In this document: positions 10,697 through 20,990 of the stretch, in pieces
Layout of the letters: each line of letters starts with the position of its first letter
Numbering within the stretch: the stretch's first letter is position 1
NCBI GenBank assembly: GCA_030704615.1
Contig: CM060731.1
Span: 38,440,001-38,504,000 of the forward strand
DNA length: 64,000 nucleotides
Source: Takakia lepidozioides
Taxonomy: Eukaryota; Streptophyta; Takakiopsida; Takakiales; Takakiaceae
Direction: 5' to 3'
Notes under the pieces: generated by a model
Database searches by the model: none
The model's input: the letters and a program-made list of their open reading frames with translations, nothing else
What the model was told of the DNA's origin: nothing
Program-made: the position numbers and the translations under genes

Positions 10697-12327
10697 TCTG
10701 CATGCATACGAAGAAGCCAGATCATATATGTGGTCGATGTTCGATTTGAAATGTAGCTCGACCCAGTTACTTGATTCTTAAATACAATTCAACATGGGGA
10801 AGCAGTGTAGCGTGGGGAGGAGTATCGTACATGTTGAACAACAGAGCTGACATCTGATCATTCTCAATTTATATTCCTCCCAACAGAATTGATGGAGGGT
10901 GCAAAATCTTATTTCCAACAGAACTAGGTACCGCACTGTATCCGAACTATCATTGATCACAAAAGTGCGTCATGTAAGCTCAGTGCACAAAATAATCTAC
11001 CGTCCGATGAATCAAATGATTGATGACAATGCGTAATCCCTATGAATCAGTATGGGTGCCATTCTGTCAAATCAATAACAATCTATGACAATTCCTACTG
11101 TACTTGTAACATACAATTAAAATTATCCCCACCTGCACTCCTGAGACTCATTTCACTCAAACATCACATGAGCACAACAGTCTCGACTGACTTCTCTGAA
11201 CATCCCCAATCTAATCTCTAAATCGAATCCATGTAAAACCATAATCTCAACACACTACAGACAGCCAAAACATGGAGTTAAATGCAATCAAAGTCGCCTA
11301 CTCAAGGCGACGCTTTGAAGAGCGGGATGAGAGTCTTCGCAGACAACTTACTGGGTAACTGAATCCATAGCTTCCGCCCCCGTGATCGGTATGTCCAAAT
11401 TGCTGATTGCTTTGCTTGCCCCTTGTTTGGCTGCACTCTACACTCCCTTTTTCTCTCCATATGTACCAAGACCGTAGTGTCTCAGTGTCGAGAGGGTCCT
11501 ACCTTCCTGTTAAGGCAAGCTTGCCGTGCACTCCATTGAAGAGAAGTTGCCAGGGTTGCTTCCGGATTCCGCACCCATGGTCAAGTCCAATCGTCATGCT
11601 ACTCTCAATAATGTCCCAAATTCTGGCAGGGGCTACTCCTTCTCCAACCCTCCTTCTCCAACCCATAAACTAAGGCCTTGGGCTTAATCAATCGATTTAA
11701 TCCTGCTTTGCTGTCCCGACGCATGCCTCTCTTCCCTTCCCCATGCAGATTATTGCGTCTTAATTTTGCATGCTCCCACGCCGTCCCTGTCACCTTTTGA
11801 CGGCGCTCTCCTCTTCTCCCCCTCGCTCCAAGCTGCAGTCCCGCGCTCTGTATGCTCTTGCGATCTTTTGGAATTCCTCTCCTCTTAGTTTTCTGTGCCC
11901 GCCTGCAACCCTCCTACCCCTGCTGTCAGGCCCGCTCTGCTGCCTTCCTTTATCTCGCCGCCCTTGTTCTATCTCTGTTTATATACCCTTTGCTCCTGAT
12001 CCCTGCTGCTGCCGATCTTTCTCACCTGCGCATTAGGTGCGCCGCCCCCACCTTCGTGCGTCGTTCTCCACCCCGCCTGCAGCGTTTATGGTCCTCTTCT
12101 GCTTGGGTGTAGTTTCTGCCCCTCTCCTGCTTGGGTGGCCGCAGCGTGCTCTTTATTGCCCATTTCGGCTCCGCCTCAGGTCTATTCATTTCCCAGTGCT
12201 GCGGATCTTCAATTTGCTGCAGCGTTGGTCTCCAGCTCCCCCCTGGCTCTTGGATTCAGCTTCGGCTGGCCTGCTGGCTGCTTTCTCTTCTTAAGGTGAC
12301 CTAGTCCCCGTCCCTCGCCTCATCTCA
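10697..12327. other. intergenic; right part pyrimidine-rich leader of the LINE
   Basis: 10697-11760 shows no recognisable gene. From about 11770 to 12300 the + strand becomes strongly C/T-rich with no credible reading frame. It leads into the LINE ORF1, so it is plausibly that element's 5' untranslated region. Its exact 5' end is not defined. Confidence 0.4.
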
Positions 12328-12503
12328 TTGTCTGTTCTCTGTCCCTTCCTTGGTAGCCGTTTGTTGTGTGTCTCGCCCACCCCCAGTCTGCCATGGCCTC
12401 TCGCGGTGCTCCCCGCAAAAAACGATAGGGCTCTGGGTCAAGTGTTCGTGGTAGAGGCAGCTGGATCCCCAGCGCATCAACTTCCAATCCTGCCCCCTCC
12501 ATT

Positions 12504-13565
12504 TTGGGTAAGGGTCCGGAACCTAAGGCGGTCATACATTCGGTGGACTTGGCCCCATGGGCTGAATCGGTTGCCCCAGATGCGAACTCGCAAGATGTCA
12601 TTCCCCTGGACATGGATTGTCTCAGAGCCCACTCAGAGAAGATGAAGCAGCACGGCATCCTAGTCCACTTCCCTGGGCGGCCCAAAGACAAAGAATGGGC
12701 TCGAAAGTGGGTGATCGAGCATTTAGGTACGCACCATTTCTGCCACTCTATGGGAAGGGGGTTCTACACGATCAAGTTTGGTTCAAAGGAGGACGCTGAT
12801 CGGGCACTGCAGTTCAACACCCGCAAATCCAGGTTTCGGGTACACATCTTTCCATGGACACCGGCATGGGGGCACAAGGACTGTGCAACTTGCAAACCCC
12901 GTATCATTGCGCTCCCCTTCCTCCCTGACAACTATCTGGCATCGCTCCCGGAAATTGGAGCCCACTTCGGCTCCTACATAGGCAGCCTTAACGTTTTTGA
13001 TCCTATAGATGATGCGGTGCTTAGCGTCGACCAGGACCCCTCCATTTTTTATGCTAACAGAGACAGTGGGGTGCCCAAAATCGTCGTTATGATGCCAGAT
13101 GCTGCTAAGATCGGATTGGCAATCAAGCTTCCTATGCTAGATGGATCATTCATCTCGATTCAAATACAGGAGGAGGTTCTGAGTATTATTTGCTATGGAT
13201 GTAATGGTGAAGGACACGTCAAAGCAGACTGTCCTCACAAAGACAAAGGCGAGTCCAAACATGTGGAGATGGCCCCCGTTCCTGCTGCCGCACCTATGAT
13301 CACCATCAGAGATATGGAGTCTCTATCACGCTCCTTGAACACCAACACTGCTGCCGCCACGGCCTCTCTTCCTTCGCTGCACATGTTCCTTGATGGACGA
13401 GCCGCCAAACGGAAGAGGACAGGATCGCCCTCCGTGTCCTCTCCACCACCTCGCCTTCGGCTGGTGCTGCTGCCTCGGGACCAGGGAAGCCCACCTCCTC
13501 ACCACCCCCCGCTGTGTTTGATTTCAGTCCTCGCTAGAAGACCCTCTCATAAACCTTGCCACTAG
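12504..13565 (+). CDS. LINE ORF1 protein (DUF4283-like, CCHC zinc knuckle)
   Basis: A 353-aa frame. The first ~190 residues resemble the RNA-binding N-terminal domain of plant L1 ORF1 proteins: WVIEHLG, FYTIKFGSKEDADRAL, RVHIFPWTP. Around residue 230 a CCHC knuckle (CYGCNGEGHVKADC, spacing 2-4-4) is intact, followed by a Ser/Pro-rich tail. The protein would package the element RNA. The true start may lie upstream (an ATG at 12392 opens a short basic frame). It is unusually intact compared with ORF2. Confidence 0.75.
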   Translation: MGKGPEPKAVIHSVDLAPWAESVAPDANSQDVIPLDMDCLRAHSEKMKQHGILVHFPGRPKDKEWARKWVIEHLGTHHFCHSMGRGFYTIKFGSKEDADRALQFNTRKSRFRVHIFPWTPAWGHKDCATCKPRIIALPFLPDNYLASLPEIGAHFGSYIGSLNVFDPIDDAVLSVDQDPSIFYANRDSGVPKIVVMMPDAAKIGLAIKLPMLDGSFISIQIQEEVLSIICYGCNGEGHVKADCPHKDKGESKHVEMAPVPAAAPMITIRDMESLSRSLNTNTAAATASLPSLHMFLDGRAAKRKRTGSPSVSSPPPRLRLVLLPRDQGSPPPHHPPLCLISVLARRPSHKPCH

Positions 13566-13569
13566 GTGC

Positions 13570-14337
13570 TTGGAGCTCAGGTCCTTCGCCCATGTCAGAC
13601 TTAGTGATTGGACCCGGACAGTGCGGTGCGCAGGAGCTTGGCGGTGGCAATTAAGGTCACACCGATCATCTATATATGGTCTCATTACTGGACCTGCTAA
13701 CCCCCCCTCCATACTCCTAACCAATGGGCCTGAGGGTTTAGAAGGAGCGTGGATCACATCCCATCATGCTACTTATTATTCTCCCTCCATGGAAGTTGAA
13801 CTGGCGTTCAAGCTAGTTGGCACCATCATTGCAGAGCAGCCTTGCCACTTCCAGCTTTCCAATGACACCACGGTGCATTTTGGAGCATTATGGGAAAACT
13901 GTGCAGATTTTGATTTGGCCTCCACTTTCCACGCCCTTCTTGCTATTAGGTGCAGGGAGGACATCGTGAAGGATGCTGGAACGGCAAGAGCATTCGACTG
14001 GCTCAGCAGGAAAGAACTCTTCAATGGAACAGCAGGGGGCTTTCCAAGGAGCAGCGATGTGCTTTTGGCGGGGTTTTCATTGCTGAATGCCATCATGGGG
14101 GTTGCCACTTCACCAGCTCCATCGCCCTCATCGTGTACAGCAGCAGAGGTTGTCATACTCAAAGACAACAAAGATGGCGAGGCTTTCTCCGCTCTCTCCA
14201 ACCACTATGGTAAGCAATGCTTAGTCTGCTTACCCCATATCGCCCGGCTGTTTTCCCGTCACCGTCTACTGTCAGCTCTGGCTTATCGTAGCATCTCTAA
14301 GATACCCTCTACTTGCTGGGCATTTTGCGAGGATTGA
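13570..14337 (+). CDS. unidentified ORF inside the LINE
   Basis: A 255-aa frame starting 5 bp after ORF1 stops. I do not recognise a domain. It has no clear signal peptide or membrane segment, and a Ser/Pro/Thr-rich stretch at about residues 180-195. It lies where plant L1 elements have only a short spacer. It could be captured host sequence, a frameshifted ORF1 tail or chance. Being open for 255 codons among decayed frames makes pure chance less likely but not excluded. Confidence 0.35.
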   Translation: MELRSFAHVRLSDWTRTVRCAGAWRWQLRSHRSSIYGLITGPANPPSILLTNGPEGLEGAWITSHHATYYSPSMEVELAFKLVGTIIAEQPCHFQLSNDTTVHFGALWENCADFDLASTFHALLAIRCREDIVKDAGTARAFDWLSRKELFNGTAGGFPRSSDVLLAGFSLLNAIMGVATSPAPSPSSCTAAEVVILKDNKDGEAFSALSNHYGKQCLVCLPHIARLFSRHRLLSALAYRSISKIPSTCWAFCED

Positions 14338-14589
14338 GACTAATCATAAAAGCCTTTGGAAAAATCTCCTAGCTGCCATTCGTTGGTTTTTAGGTTTTCA
14401 GTCTTGCTCTGCTGCTCTAGCTCTTCTTTGGGATAAAAAGAAAGGAAAAAAAATGAAGGACTGGCCATCTGGGACAAACTCCCTTGGATCTTTCATCTTG
14501 CTCTCCCGCCTCTCTCTTGACAGACATCTGGTCTAACTCCCATACTCCCTAGGGCTATCATTTCGAGAAAGCCTCTCGAGCCCTCTCTA

Positions 14590-15342
14590 TAACTCTGATA
14601 TCCTAAGTTAATCGACTCTATATCTTGGAAACAGGACCGCCCTGTCAAACAGGCTAAGTCCTGGCAGAAGAGAGTAGAAGAGATCCTCAAGGACCTGGAC
14701 CTGGATCCGCAAGTCTTGACCCTGCTGGATAAATCTGACTTAGAGGCTGTAGTGTCCTCAGCCATGTCTGTTGCCATGAGATTGTCTGATGAAAATGAAG
14801 TTAGGCAGAAAACTTCCCTGAACTTGTTTCCAGTCTGGGGAGGACATCTTGGATGACCTCAAGGGTCTACCCACTCTCGGCACTAGACTGAAATTTAAAC
14901 TCAGGGCAGGAAGCCTACCTTTGAACAGCAAACAGAAGCAGAGAGGAAAGGGAGAGTGCAATTGCCCGTTGTGTGGGCAATCTGAAGACAGTATTCATTT
15001 TCTGATACACTGTCCGGGGTTCTCTCACTAAAGAGACGCTCTCTTCAAATCTAATAAGGGAATTGTGCCTGTACCCCTGTTTGCCAACTTTGAAAGTCTC
15101 GAGGCTGAGCCAAAAGCCCAGGCCCTCCCGAGGCCTAGTTTTTGGGCAAATCACACACAGCAGATTGATGCTTGTGTGAAGGGATTTCTAGAGGATATCT
15201 GGAAAACCCGGATTAATTCTTTATATGGAGGTAAGTCTTACTACCAACGTCAGCCCCTGGCAGAGGTACGTTCTGTCCCTTTTGTTCCTGCTCAAACTGG
15301 GCGCGGGGTCAATGGCCACAAGGCTACGGCAAACAACGTCTT
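14590..15342 (+). pseudogene. LINE ORF2 C-terminal Cys/His module (broken)
   Basis: Closely similar to 56210-56985, where it follows a reverse transcriptase in the same element, so it is the C-terminal end of a LINE ORF2. A CCHC-type motif is visible: CPLCGQSEDSIHFLIHC (around 14966-15016). It then reads EAEPKAQALP and FLEDIWKTRIN. A frame change near 14840 and a stop at 15029 break it. Similarity to the other copy runs up to the ATGAG at 15344-15348, exactly where the endonuclease frame of the next ORF2 starts. Confidence 0.65.
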
Positions 15343-17150
15343 ATGAGTACAATCTATAACTCTGATGTTATTAGATCTTGGAACATAAGGGGGATAGGGT
15401 CTGATACCACTGCCCCAAAAAGGTCCAGGCTTAAAAGATGGGCTGCTCCATTCCTATCTGACAACTCCATCATTTTCTTACAAGAGCATAAGCTTAGTGA
15501 TGCTAAAATTGCCTCTCTTGGTCAGATGCTTTGGCCCTGGCTTGGTGGAATAGAACTGTGGAGAGCTCGCGCGGTGGAATGGCGGTGTTGATATCCCCAA
15601 ATTTGGCCTCCCACATATCCAATGTGCATACCTGGAGGACTGGCAGAGCCCAATTTGGTCTGCTTACAATACCGGGTTCGGGTATCAATATTGGCTTTGT
15701 TAATATTTACGCTCCTAATGTCTTGGCTGATAGGATTGAATTTTGGCACATGCTGCAATCTAAAATCCTTCTTTATACGGATGTGGACCAATGGATTTTG
15801 GCTAGTGACTTCAATATGACTGACAGATCTATGGATAGGCTTGATCTTCCTCCTCCAGCCTCTCACCTGAGGAATATAATGCATGGGAGTCCATGTGCTT
15901 ATCTGTTGGCCTCGTTGACATCTCCATTCCTGAGCCTAACAATCTTCGTTTCACCTGGTCTAATTGCAGGTCCCCCCCTGATTTGGTTATGGCTAGGCTT
16001 GACAGGGTCTACTGCACATGTGGCATTGTGCCATGGGCCAAGACCCCCCCCCTTGGGGCCAGTGTTACCTGATTTTGACCACTCTGAGATTAGCTTCCTC
16101 TTTTCTGCTCACTCTAGAACGAAGGGTAGAGGGTATTTTAAACTTAACCCTTCTATGTTTAAGTCCAAAGAAAGAGTGGATTTATTAGCGCAGGTCTGGT
16201 CTGCTGCTGGCAATGCATATGAATCACCCACGCTCAAATTCCTTGCTAAGTTGGAGGCAACTCGAGCCAGAGCTCAAGAGCTCTCTAGAGAGCTGGCTCT
16301 GGCCCTTTCGCAAAAAGAAAATCTCTCCTTAAGTGTCTTCGCCTTTGTCAGCAACTTCTAGAAGATAGAGATGAAGGGCTCTGTACTCTGGCCAACTATA
16401 ATAAGGCTAAATTTAATCTATGGAGCTATAGGCAAGATAAGGAGAATTATTTGCGTGAAAAGCTGGTGTCAACTGGTCCCGGAAGGGAGAGAAGATGATG
16501 TCGAAGTACTTTTTGGTTAAAACTAAGCAAAGAAGATTGGCATTTTCTATTGCCTCTCTCACCAGGCCTGATGGCTCTGTCTCCACCACTCGCAAAGAGA
16601 TGGCCCAAACTGCTGAAATGCATTTGCCTCTGTGTTCTCAAAAAGGCCCAAATCTGTTGAAAGGGAGCAAGCTGCTCAATCCATTGTTCGTTCGGTCCCC
16701 ACACTTCTAGATGATGAAGAAAAAAAGGACTTGTCTCGTCTTCCCCTCTCACTGCGTCTGAGTTGGCCCATGCCTTGTACTCCCTCCAGCTTGGAAAAGC
16801 GCCAGGGCTAGATGGCATCCCAACTGACCTTTTCAACGCTCTATGGCAAACTATAGAGGAAGATTTTGTGGCTCTAACAAATGATATCCAGGCAAAGGGT
16901 ATAATGCCATCCCAAATGTCGGTGGGGCTGATAACTCTGATCTTTAAAAAAGAAGACGGGGATGCTGTCCAACTATCGTCCTATTACTCTTTTAAACACG
17001 ACATACAAGATCATAGCGAAAGCTTTGGCTCTAAGGCTTCAACCAATTCTCTCCAGGATCATCAGACCTGAACAAACGGGATTTCTAAAGGGCAGAAAGC
17101 CGCTTGATCTTGGAACAGCAGTTCAAGCCTCCCACAATCTCAAATGGCCT
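15343..17150 (+). pseudogene. LINE ORF2: endonuclease and truncated reverse transcriptase
   Basis: Opens with the apurinic-endonuclease start SWNIRGIGS, then IIFLQEHKL. After a frameshift near 15540 come GGMAVLIS, GFVNIYAPN and ILASDFNMTDR. RT follows: LGKAPGLDGIPTDLFNALW (about 16791-16845), then after another shift LSNYRPITLLNTTYKIIAKA (16965-17024) and RPEQTGFLKGR. The FADD catalytic block is absent because the sequence changes to rDNA at about 17150. Several frameshifts; inactive. Confidence 0.85.
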
Positions 17151-17395
17151 ACCTTGACCAGACAGGGTCCGAACTCGATGGGGCTCTCACCCTCTCCGAC
17201 GTCCCGATCCAGGAAACTTGGGCCCAGTCCGTTGCAGAGGACGCTTCTCCAGACTACAATTCGCAGAGCGGGACCCTGCGATTTTCTTTCCTGTTCGCTC
17301 GCCGTTACTAGGGAAATCCTGGTTAGTTTATTCTCCTCCGCTTAGTGATATGCTTAAACTCAGCGGGTAGTCTTGCCTGATCTGAGGTCTGCACA
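17150..17395 (-). rRNA. nuclear 26S rRNA 5' end, partial and diverged
   Basis: The reverse complement reads from the 26S 5' terminus inward: CTGAGTTTAAGCATATCA, AAGCGGAGGA, GTAACGGCGAGCGAAC, AATTGTAGTCTGGAGAAGCG, GGGCCCAAGTTTCCTGG and GAGAGGGTGAGAGCCCC. These are conserved land-plant 26S blocks. Only about 245 bases are present. The far end meets LINE sequence at about 17150; the other side passes into ITS2-like sequence. Base changes in conserved helices show it is a dead fragment, not an array unit. Confidence 0.9.
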
Positions 17396-17625
17396 GAAAA
17401 AGTCCGAACGCGGCACTCCTACCCCATCCCCCGAAGGGACTCGGGCCCGGGGGCACCGCGCACGGCCTGCTTCCTTTTGTAATTCTAAAAAACATTGCCG
17501 AACCTCCTTCATCGGGAGGTCCTTCCTATTGCACATTGTGCATGAAACTGAACCTGATTGCTTCAATAGACAATCTTTGACCTCCACGCACAAAATCACG
17601 AATGCCACGTGCTACAGGAATCGGT
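17396..17625 (-). other. probable ITS2 remnant next to the 26S fragment
   Basis: Lies where ITS2 should be relative to the 26S end and includes a GC-rich block (17443-17466). No 5.8S sequence follows, so the rDNA piece breaks inside or after ITS2. Confidence 0.5.
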
Positions 17626-18785
17626 GAAGGCCATTGAGTCTAGAATTGAGCCAGTGAGAGTAGTTGTGTATGTGCAACAGTGAACGAGTGGCCTTTGCGA
17701 CTACACCAGTGGGCTTTGTCATTCGTGCTTCCCTTGATTCGTCCATTGACTGCATAAAATTGCTTGAAATCCCTTAATGCGGGAATAGACTTTAGAGTTA
17801 GGGCCAAGATCCGGGTAGCCGGGGAGTTACAGGCAGTTCTCCACCGGGTCAGCAGGACCCTTCTCGTCTGAAAGCGATTTGCACCAAAAGGACTCATTAT
17901 CTGAAAGAATCACCGTCCAGGAATGAAGGTTTCTAGGGTCCATTGAGCAACATTGGAACTTGGATCTTGGTACGAACCATGACCAAGCATCTTTTCCTAG
18001 CCTGAAGGGGTATCCAAGAGTTTTTCCGTGGGGATTAAAAGAGGTTCGGACAGAAAGTGATGTTTTTTTAATTCATACTTAGATTTTATGTTGTAACATC
18101 TGCAATCCATATTAATCAACTTTAATGTCGTGCACCTAAGTATCGTGCCATAACATACATCGTTGTCCATCACACATTCTAAGCATACAATCCTAGAAAG
18201 TTATGCCACAATACTTTTAGTTAACTATGATTAAAACCATGACATTAAAAGTCCATAACTCTCTCTAGTACATGATTGTGTTTGCAATCTAATAGTTGGT
18301 ACCCATACCTATTGTAGTTAGAAACCCTACACCATATGAAATATTGAGTTGTTGGAAAACTATAGGTGAAACCATGAAAAGATATCACTGCAGAAACTGC
18401 CATGTTACACAGTTTTTGGTCCACCCATCTGTGCATTTATCCAACATCCGATAAATAGTTAGCATTTTCAATCGCCTCATTCAAAGTTTTTGGCGACTTC
18501 TCTTCCAACTTCCACCTGGCCACAAATTTCGCCACAAAGTCAAAAACCATGTTTGGTTTTGTCATATCCCAGACTTCAAGCAGTTATAGCAAATTTGAAA
18601 GCTTGAACATAACCCCGAATGTCATTACATCATGTACTCTCGAATGCAACCTCCCATGCTTACTATTCCCCCACAGTCCACAAGATCTCTTACCCAAATA
18701 TAGAACGGCCCCGACTGCCTCTATTTTCCATATGCTTAACACATCCCTTGCTGACAATTCTTGTCATATCAATGCCCACGCGCCC
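17626..18785. other. no gene recognised
   Basis: 5.8S and 18S rRNA are not found here. A frame on the - strand (17897-17640, rich in R, T and A) might belong to rDNA spacer, but I cannot place it. From 18060 the sequence is AT-rich and featureless. Confidence 0.35.
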
Positions 18786-18789
18786 CCGG

Positions 18790-20630
18790 GGATTGCTACA
18801 GCGTGAGCAGAAAATTCTGTGAGCAGATTTATGCTCATGCTTTAGGATCTGCTCACCTATAAACCACGGCTTAGAGAACCTATTACTGCGGGTAGTGGCT
18901 AATATAACATGCATACCAATTCATCGTTATGGATAAATGGCGGATGAATGATGGATGAATGACTGATGAATGTCTGTTGGACGAATGACACTGGATGAAT
19001 GTAGTTTGTGGATGAATGGAAAATTAAAAAGCATTTTTCAGTAGTGGTTGTCGAATCCCCAGCTCCAGAGTGAACATGTGCCAACTGAGGAGGGTTGTGG
19101 TTGTCATTTTACCAGGTATCCTAAGTCGAGAGAGATGCTCACACCCAATTGCAAAGAAGGTGGAGAGGCCATTTGGTGCTAATAAAAATCGTTTGAAAAC
19201 AGTCCAACGAAGAATATCCACTGCTACTGGAGTCAGTGTCCAAAACGAAGACACAACTGTCTATGAAGACACTAGCCCTGCTCTACATAAAACCATCTCT
19301 GTCGTAAAGCACAGGAGGGGGAGATAGGAGGAGACTAAATTGCCCGTTGTAGCCTCCGCATAACAACAAAGAAACAAAAAAAAAACAAAAAAAAATGGTC
19401 GGTTTTTTTGTTTTTTTTTTCCGAATGTGCTAGATTAAGGTGTCGTTGACGACACCTTCATCTGGCTACTCTTCTGTTGTGCTATTTGGGGTGAATGACA
19501 TCTACAAATTGCTCGGACTACATAACTTATGATTCGTTGTCATGTCCCAACAGGGCTGGGAATTAAGATGTCGTTGACGACACCTTAATGTCTTTTTCCT
19601 TGCACAAAAAAAATCCCTCCTATGGTTTTTTCCAGGGGACATATTTGTTCTAGGGAGATATTCATGGGTTCATTTGTCATGTGCTGACAGGGGCTGCGAT
19701 TTAAGCTGTCGTTGATGACAACTTAATGCCTGCTTCCCTGCGCATGTTGATCCCTGAGGATAGATGTTGTTGCAGTCATCCAACGATTTTTATTTTTTTA
19801 TTTTTTTTTCTCCCGAATGTGCCAGGTTAAGATGTCGTTGAGGTGGCTGCTCTTCTGGTATGCTATTTGGGATGAATGACATCTACAAATTGCTCGGACT
19901 ACATAACTTATGATTCGTTGTTATGTCCTTCTTCCTGGTGACCAGAAATCCATGTTGGGTAAATGCTAGGTCTCTTGGTTGCAAAGCAGGGGTTGGGTTC
20001 ATTTGCAAGTTTCCCAAATTTTTAATTTATTTTCCTGAAGGTGCCAGATTTAGGTGTGGCTGCTCTTCTGGTGTGCTATTTGGGGTGAATGACATCTACA
20101 AATTGCTCGGACTACATAACTTATGATTCATTGTCATGTCCCAACAAGGCTGGGAATTAAGATGTCGTTGACGACACCTTAATGCATACTTCTCTACACA
20201 AAAAAGTTCCCCTTATGGTTTTTTCCAAGGAACATATTTGTTCTGGGGAGATATTCATGGGTTCATTTGTCATGTGCTGACAAAGGCTGCAATTTAATGT
20301 CTGCTTCCCTACGCATGCTGATCCCTGAGGATAGATGTTGTTGCAGTCATCCATGGTTCAATCATCTGGGCAGTTTTTCATCCGTCACTTATCCAACATT
20401 CATCCATTCTCTTTTACGTCCATCCCAAATACATTCATCCGTAAATTTTTCATCGCACATTCGTGCCACATTGTTATCATAGTGCCCGTCTGTCGGTCCA
20501 ATTGAGAGGAGAAGCGTTGTTGCAGTGGAGTTTGCGTCCACAACAATAGGTCCACTTGTTCCCTTGGTTTTAGGGTCCGCATTAGTAATCTGCTCACAGG
20601 TTCTGCTAACGCCTTTGCTGCCTCCCCCCC
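18790..20630. mobile_element. candidate non-autonomous DNA transposon with subterminal repeats
   Basis: Near the left end GTGAGCAGA occurs repeatedly (18805-18832). Inside it lies a cluster of GGATGAATG words (18930-19020). Near the right end these recur inverted: CATTCATCC words at 20396-20440 and TCTGCTCACAG at about 20590. No transposase frame is recognisable; the interior is the hairpin-repeat array plus an 85-codon frame (19070-19327) I do not recognise. Exact termini and target duplication are not established. Confidence 0.4.
19428..20360. repeat. array of three ~320-360 bp units with hairpin modules
   Basis: Units at about 19428-19790, 19808-20033 (partial, diverged after 19930) and 20034-20355 share long stretches, including GAATGACATCTACAAATTGC, ATATTCATGGGTTCATTTGT and CTGAGGATAGATGTTGTTGC. 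Each full unit holds one or more inverted repeats with arms AAGGTGTCGT / ACGACACCTT and a TG loop. Copies lie at 19437-19458, 19563-19588, 19701-19726 (changed) and 20157-20182; the copy at 19827 keeps only its left arm. Confidence 0.85.
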
Positions 20631-20636
20631 CCCCAT

Positions 20637-20990
20637 GCAAGAGCGCGAGATGGGGAAATGACAAAGTACTAGGTCTTACTTTCCTCAAAATAAGAGGCTT
20701 AATCGCTGCATTCAGAGAGGCGAACATTAAGCCTTTCAATTTCTATCAAATCTAGTAAGACTTCATTCACCTGCCACATCATTTCCAAACTGAGCAAGTC
20801 TTACAAACTGGGCCCCTGAAAGACTAGGCCTAGAGTGGGCGAGCTGAGCTCTGCAAACAAATATGGTAATGGTTGTACCCACAATGAACAGTACAGATGC
20901 TTACAACAATTGTAGCTCTTTCTCTCTCGACAACAATTGTCGGAACTTCCAATGAAAAGCCTTTGTGCAATAGGTGTTTTAAAACTTCGT
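20637..20990 (-). pseudogene. copy of the last intron and exon of the alpha/beta-hydrolase gene
   Basis: Reverse-complement match to about 2262-2595: the intron before the last exon, the acceptor GGCAG, then the exon (VNEVLLDLIEIERLNVRLSE). A TAA replaces a Glu codon soon after. The rest of the gene is absent. It abuts the repeat family shared with 46.2-47.2 kb, so the gene end was probably copied with that repeat. Confidence 0.85.

Larger units (their letters stand above)
12328..17150 (+). mobile_element. composite L1-type LINE (non-LTR retrotransposon), degenerate
   Basis: ORF1 with a CCHC knuckle (12504-13565), an unidentified ORF (13570-14337), a Cys/His module (14590-15342) and ORF2 endonuclease plus reverse transcriptase (15343-17150) follow on one strand. 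ORF2 has frameshifts near 15540, 15890, 16350, 16720 and 16960. It stops inside the RT domain where rDNA begins. Normal plant L1 elements have ORF2 close behind ORF1; the 1.8 kb between them here is unusual. No poly(A) tail or target duplication was found. Not mobile as it stands. Confidence 0.8.

Noticed and set aside
17640-17897. - strand frame of 85 codons next to the rDNA fragment
   Set aside because: Looks like the kind of frame found antisense in rDNA spacers, but I could not match it to 18S, 5.8S or 26S; not called as a gene.
18930-19020. GGATGAATG word cluster as a CRISPR or minisatellite array
   Set aside because: Spacing is irregular and there are no unique spacers of constant length; plant nuclear DNA.
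19070-19327. 85-codon frame as transposase of the candidate element
   Set aside because: Too short, basic composition only, no DDE or DNA-binding motif.
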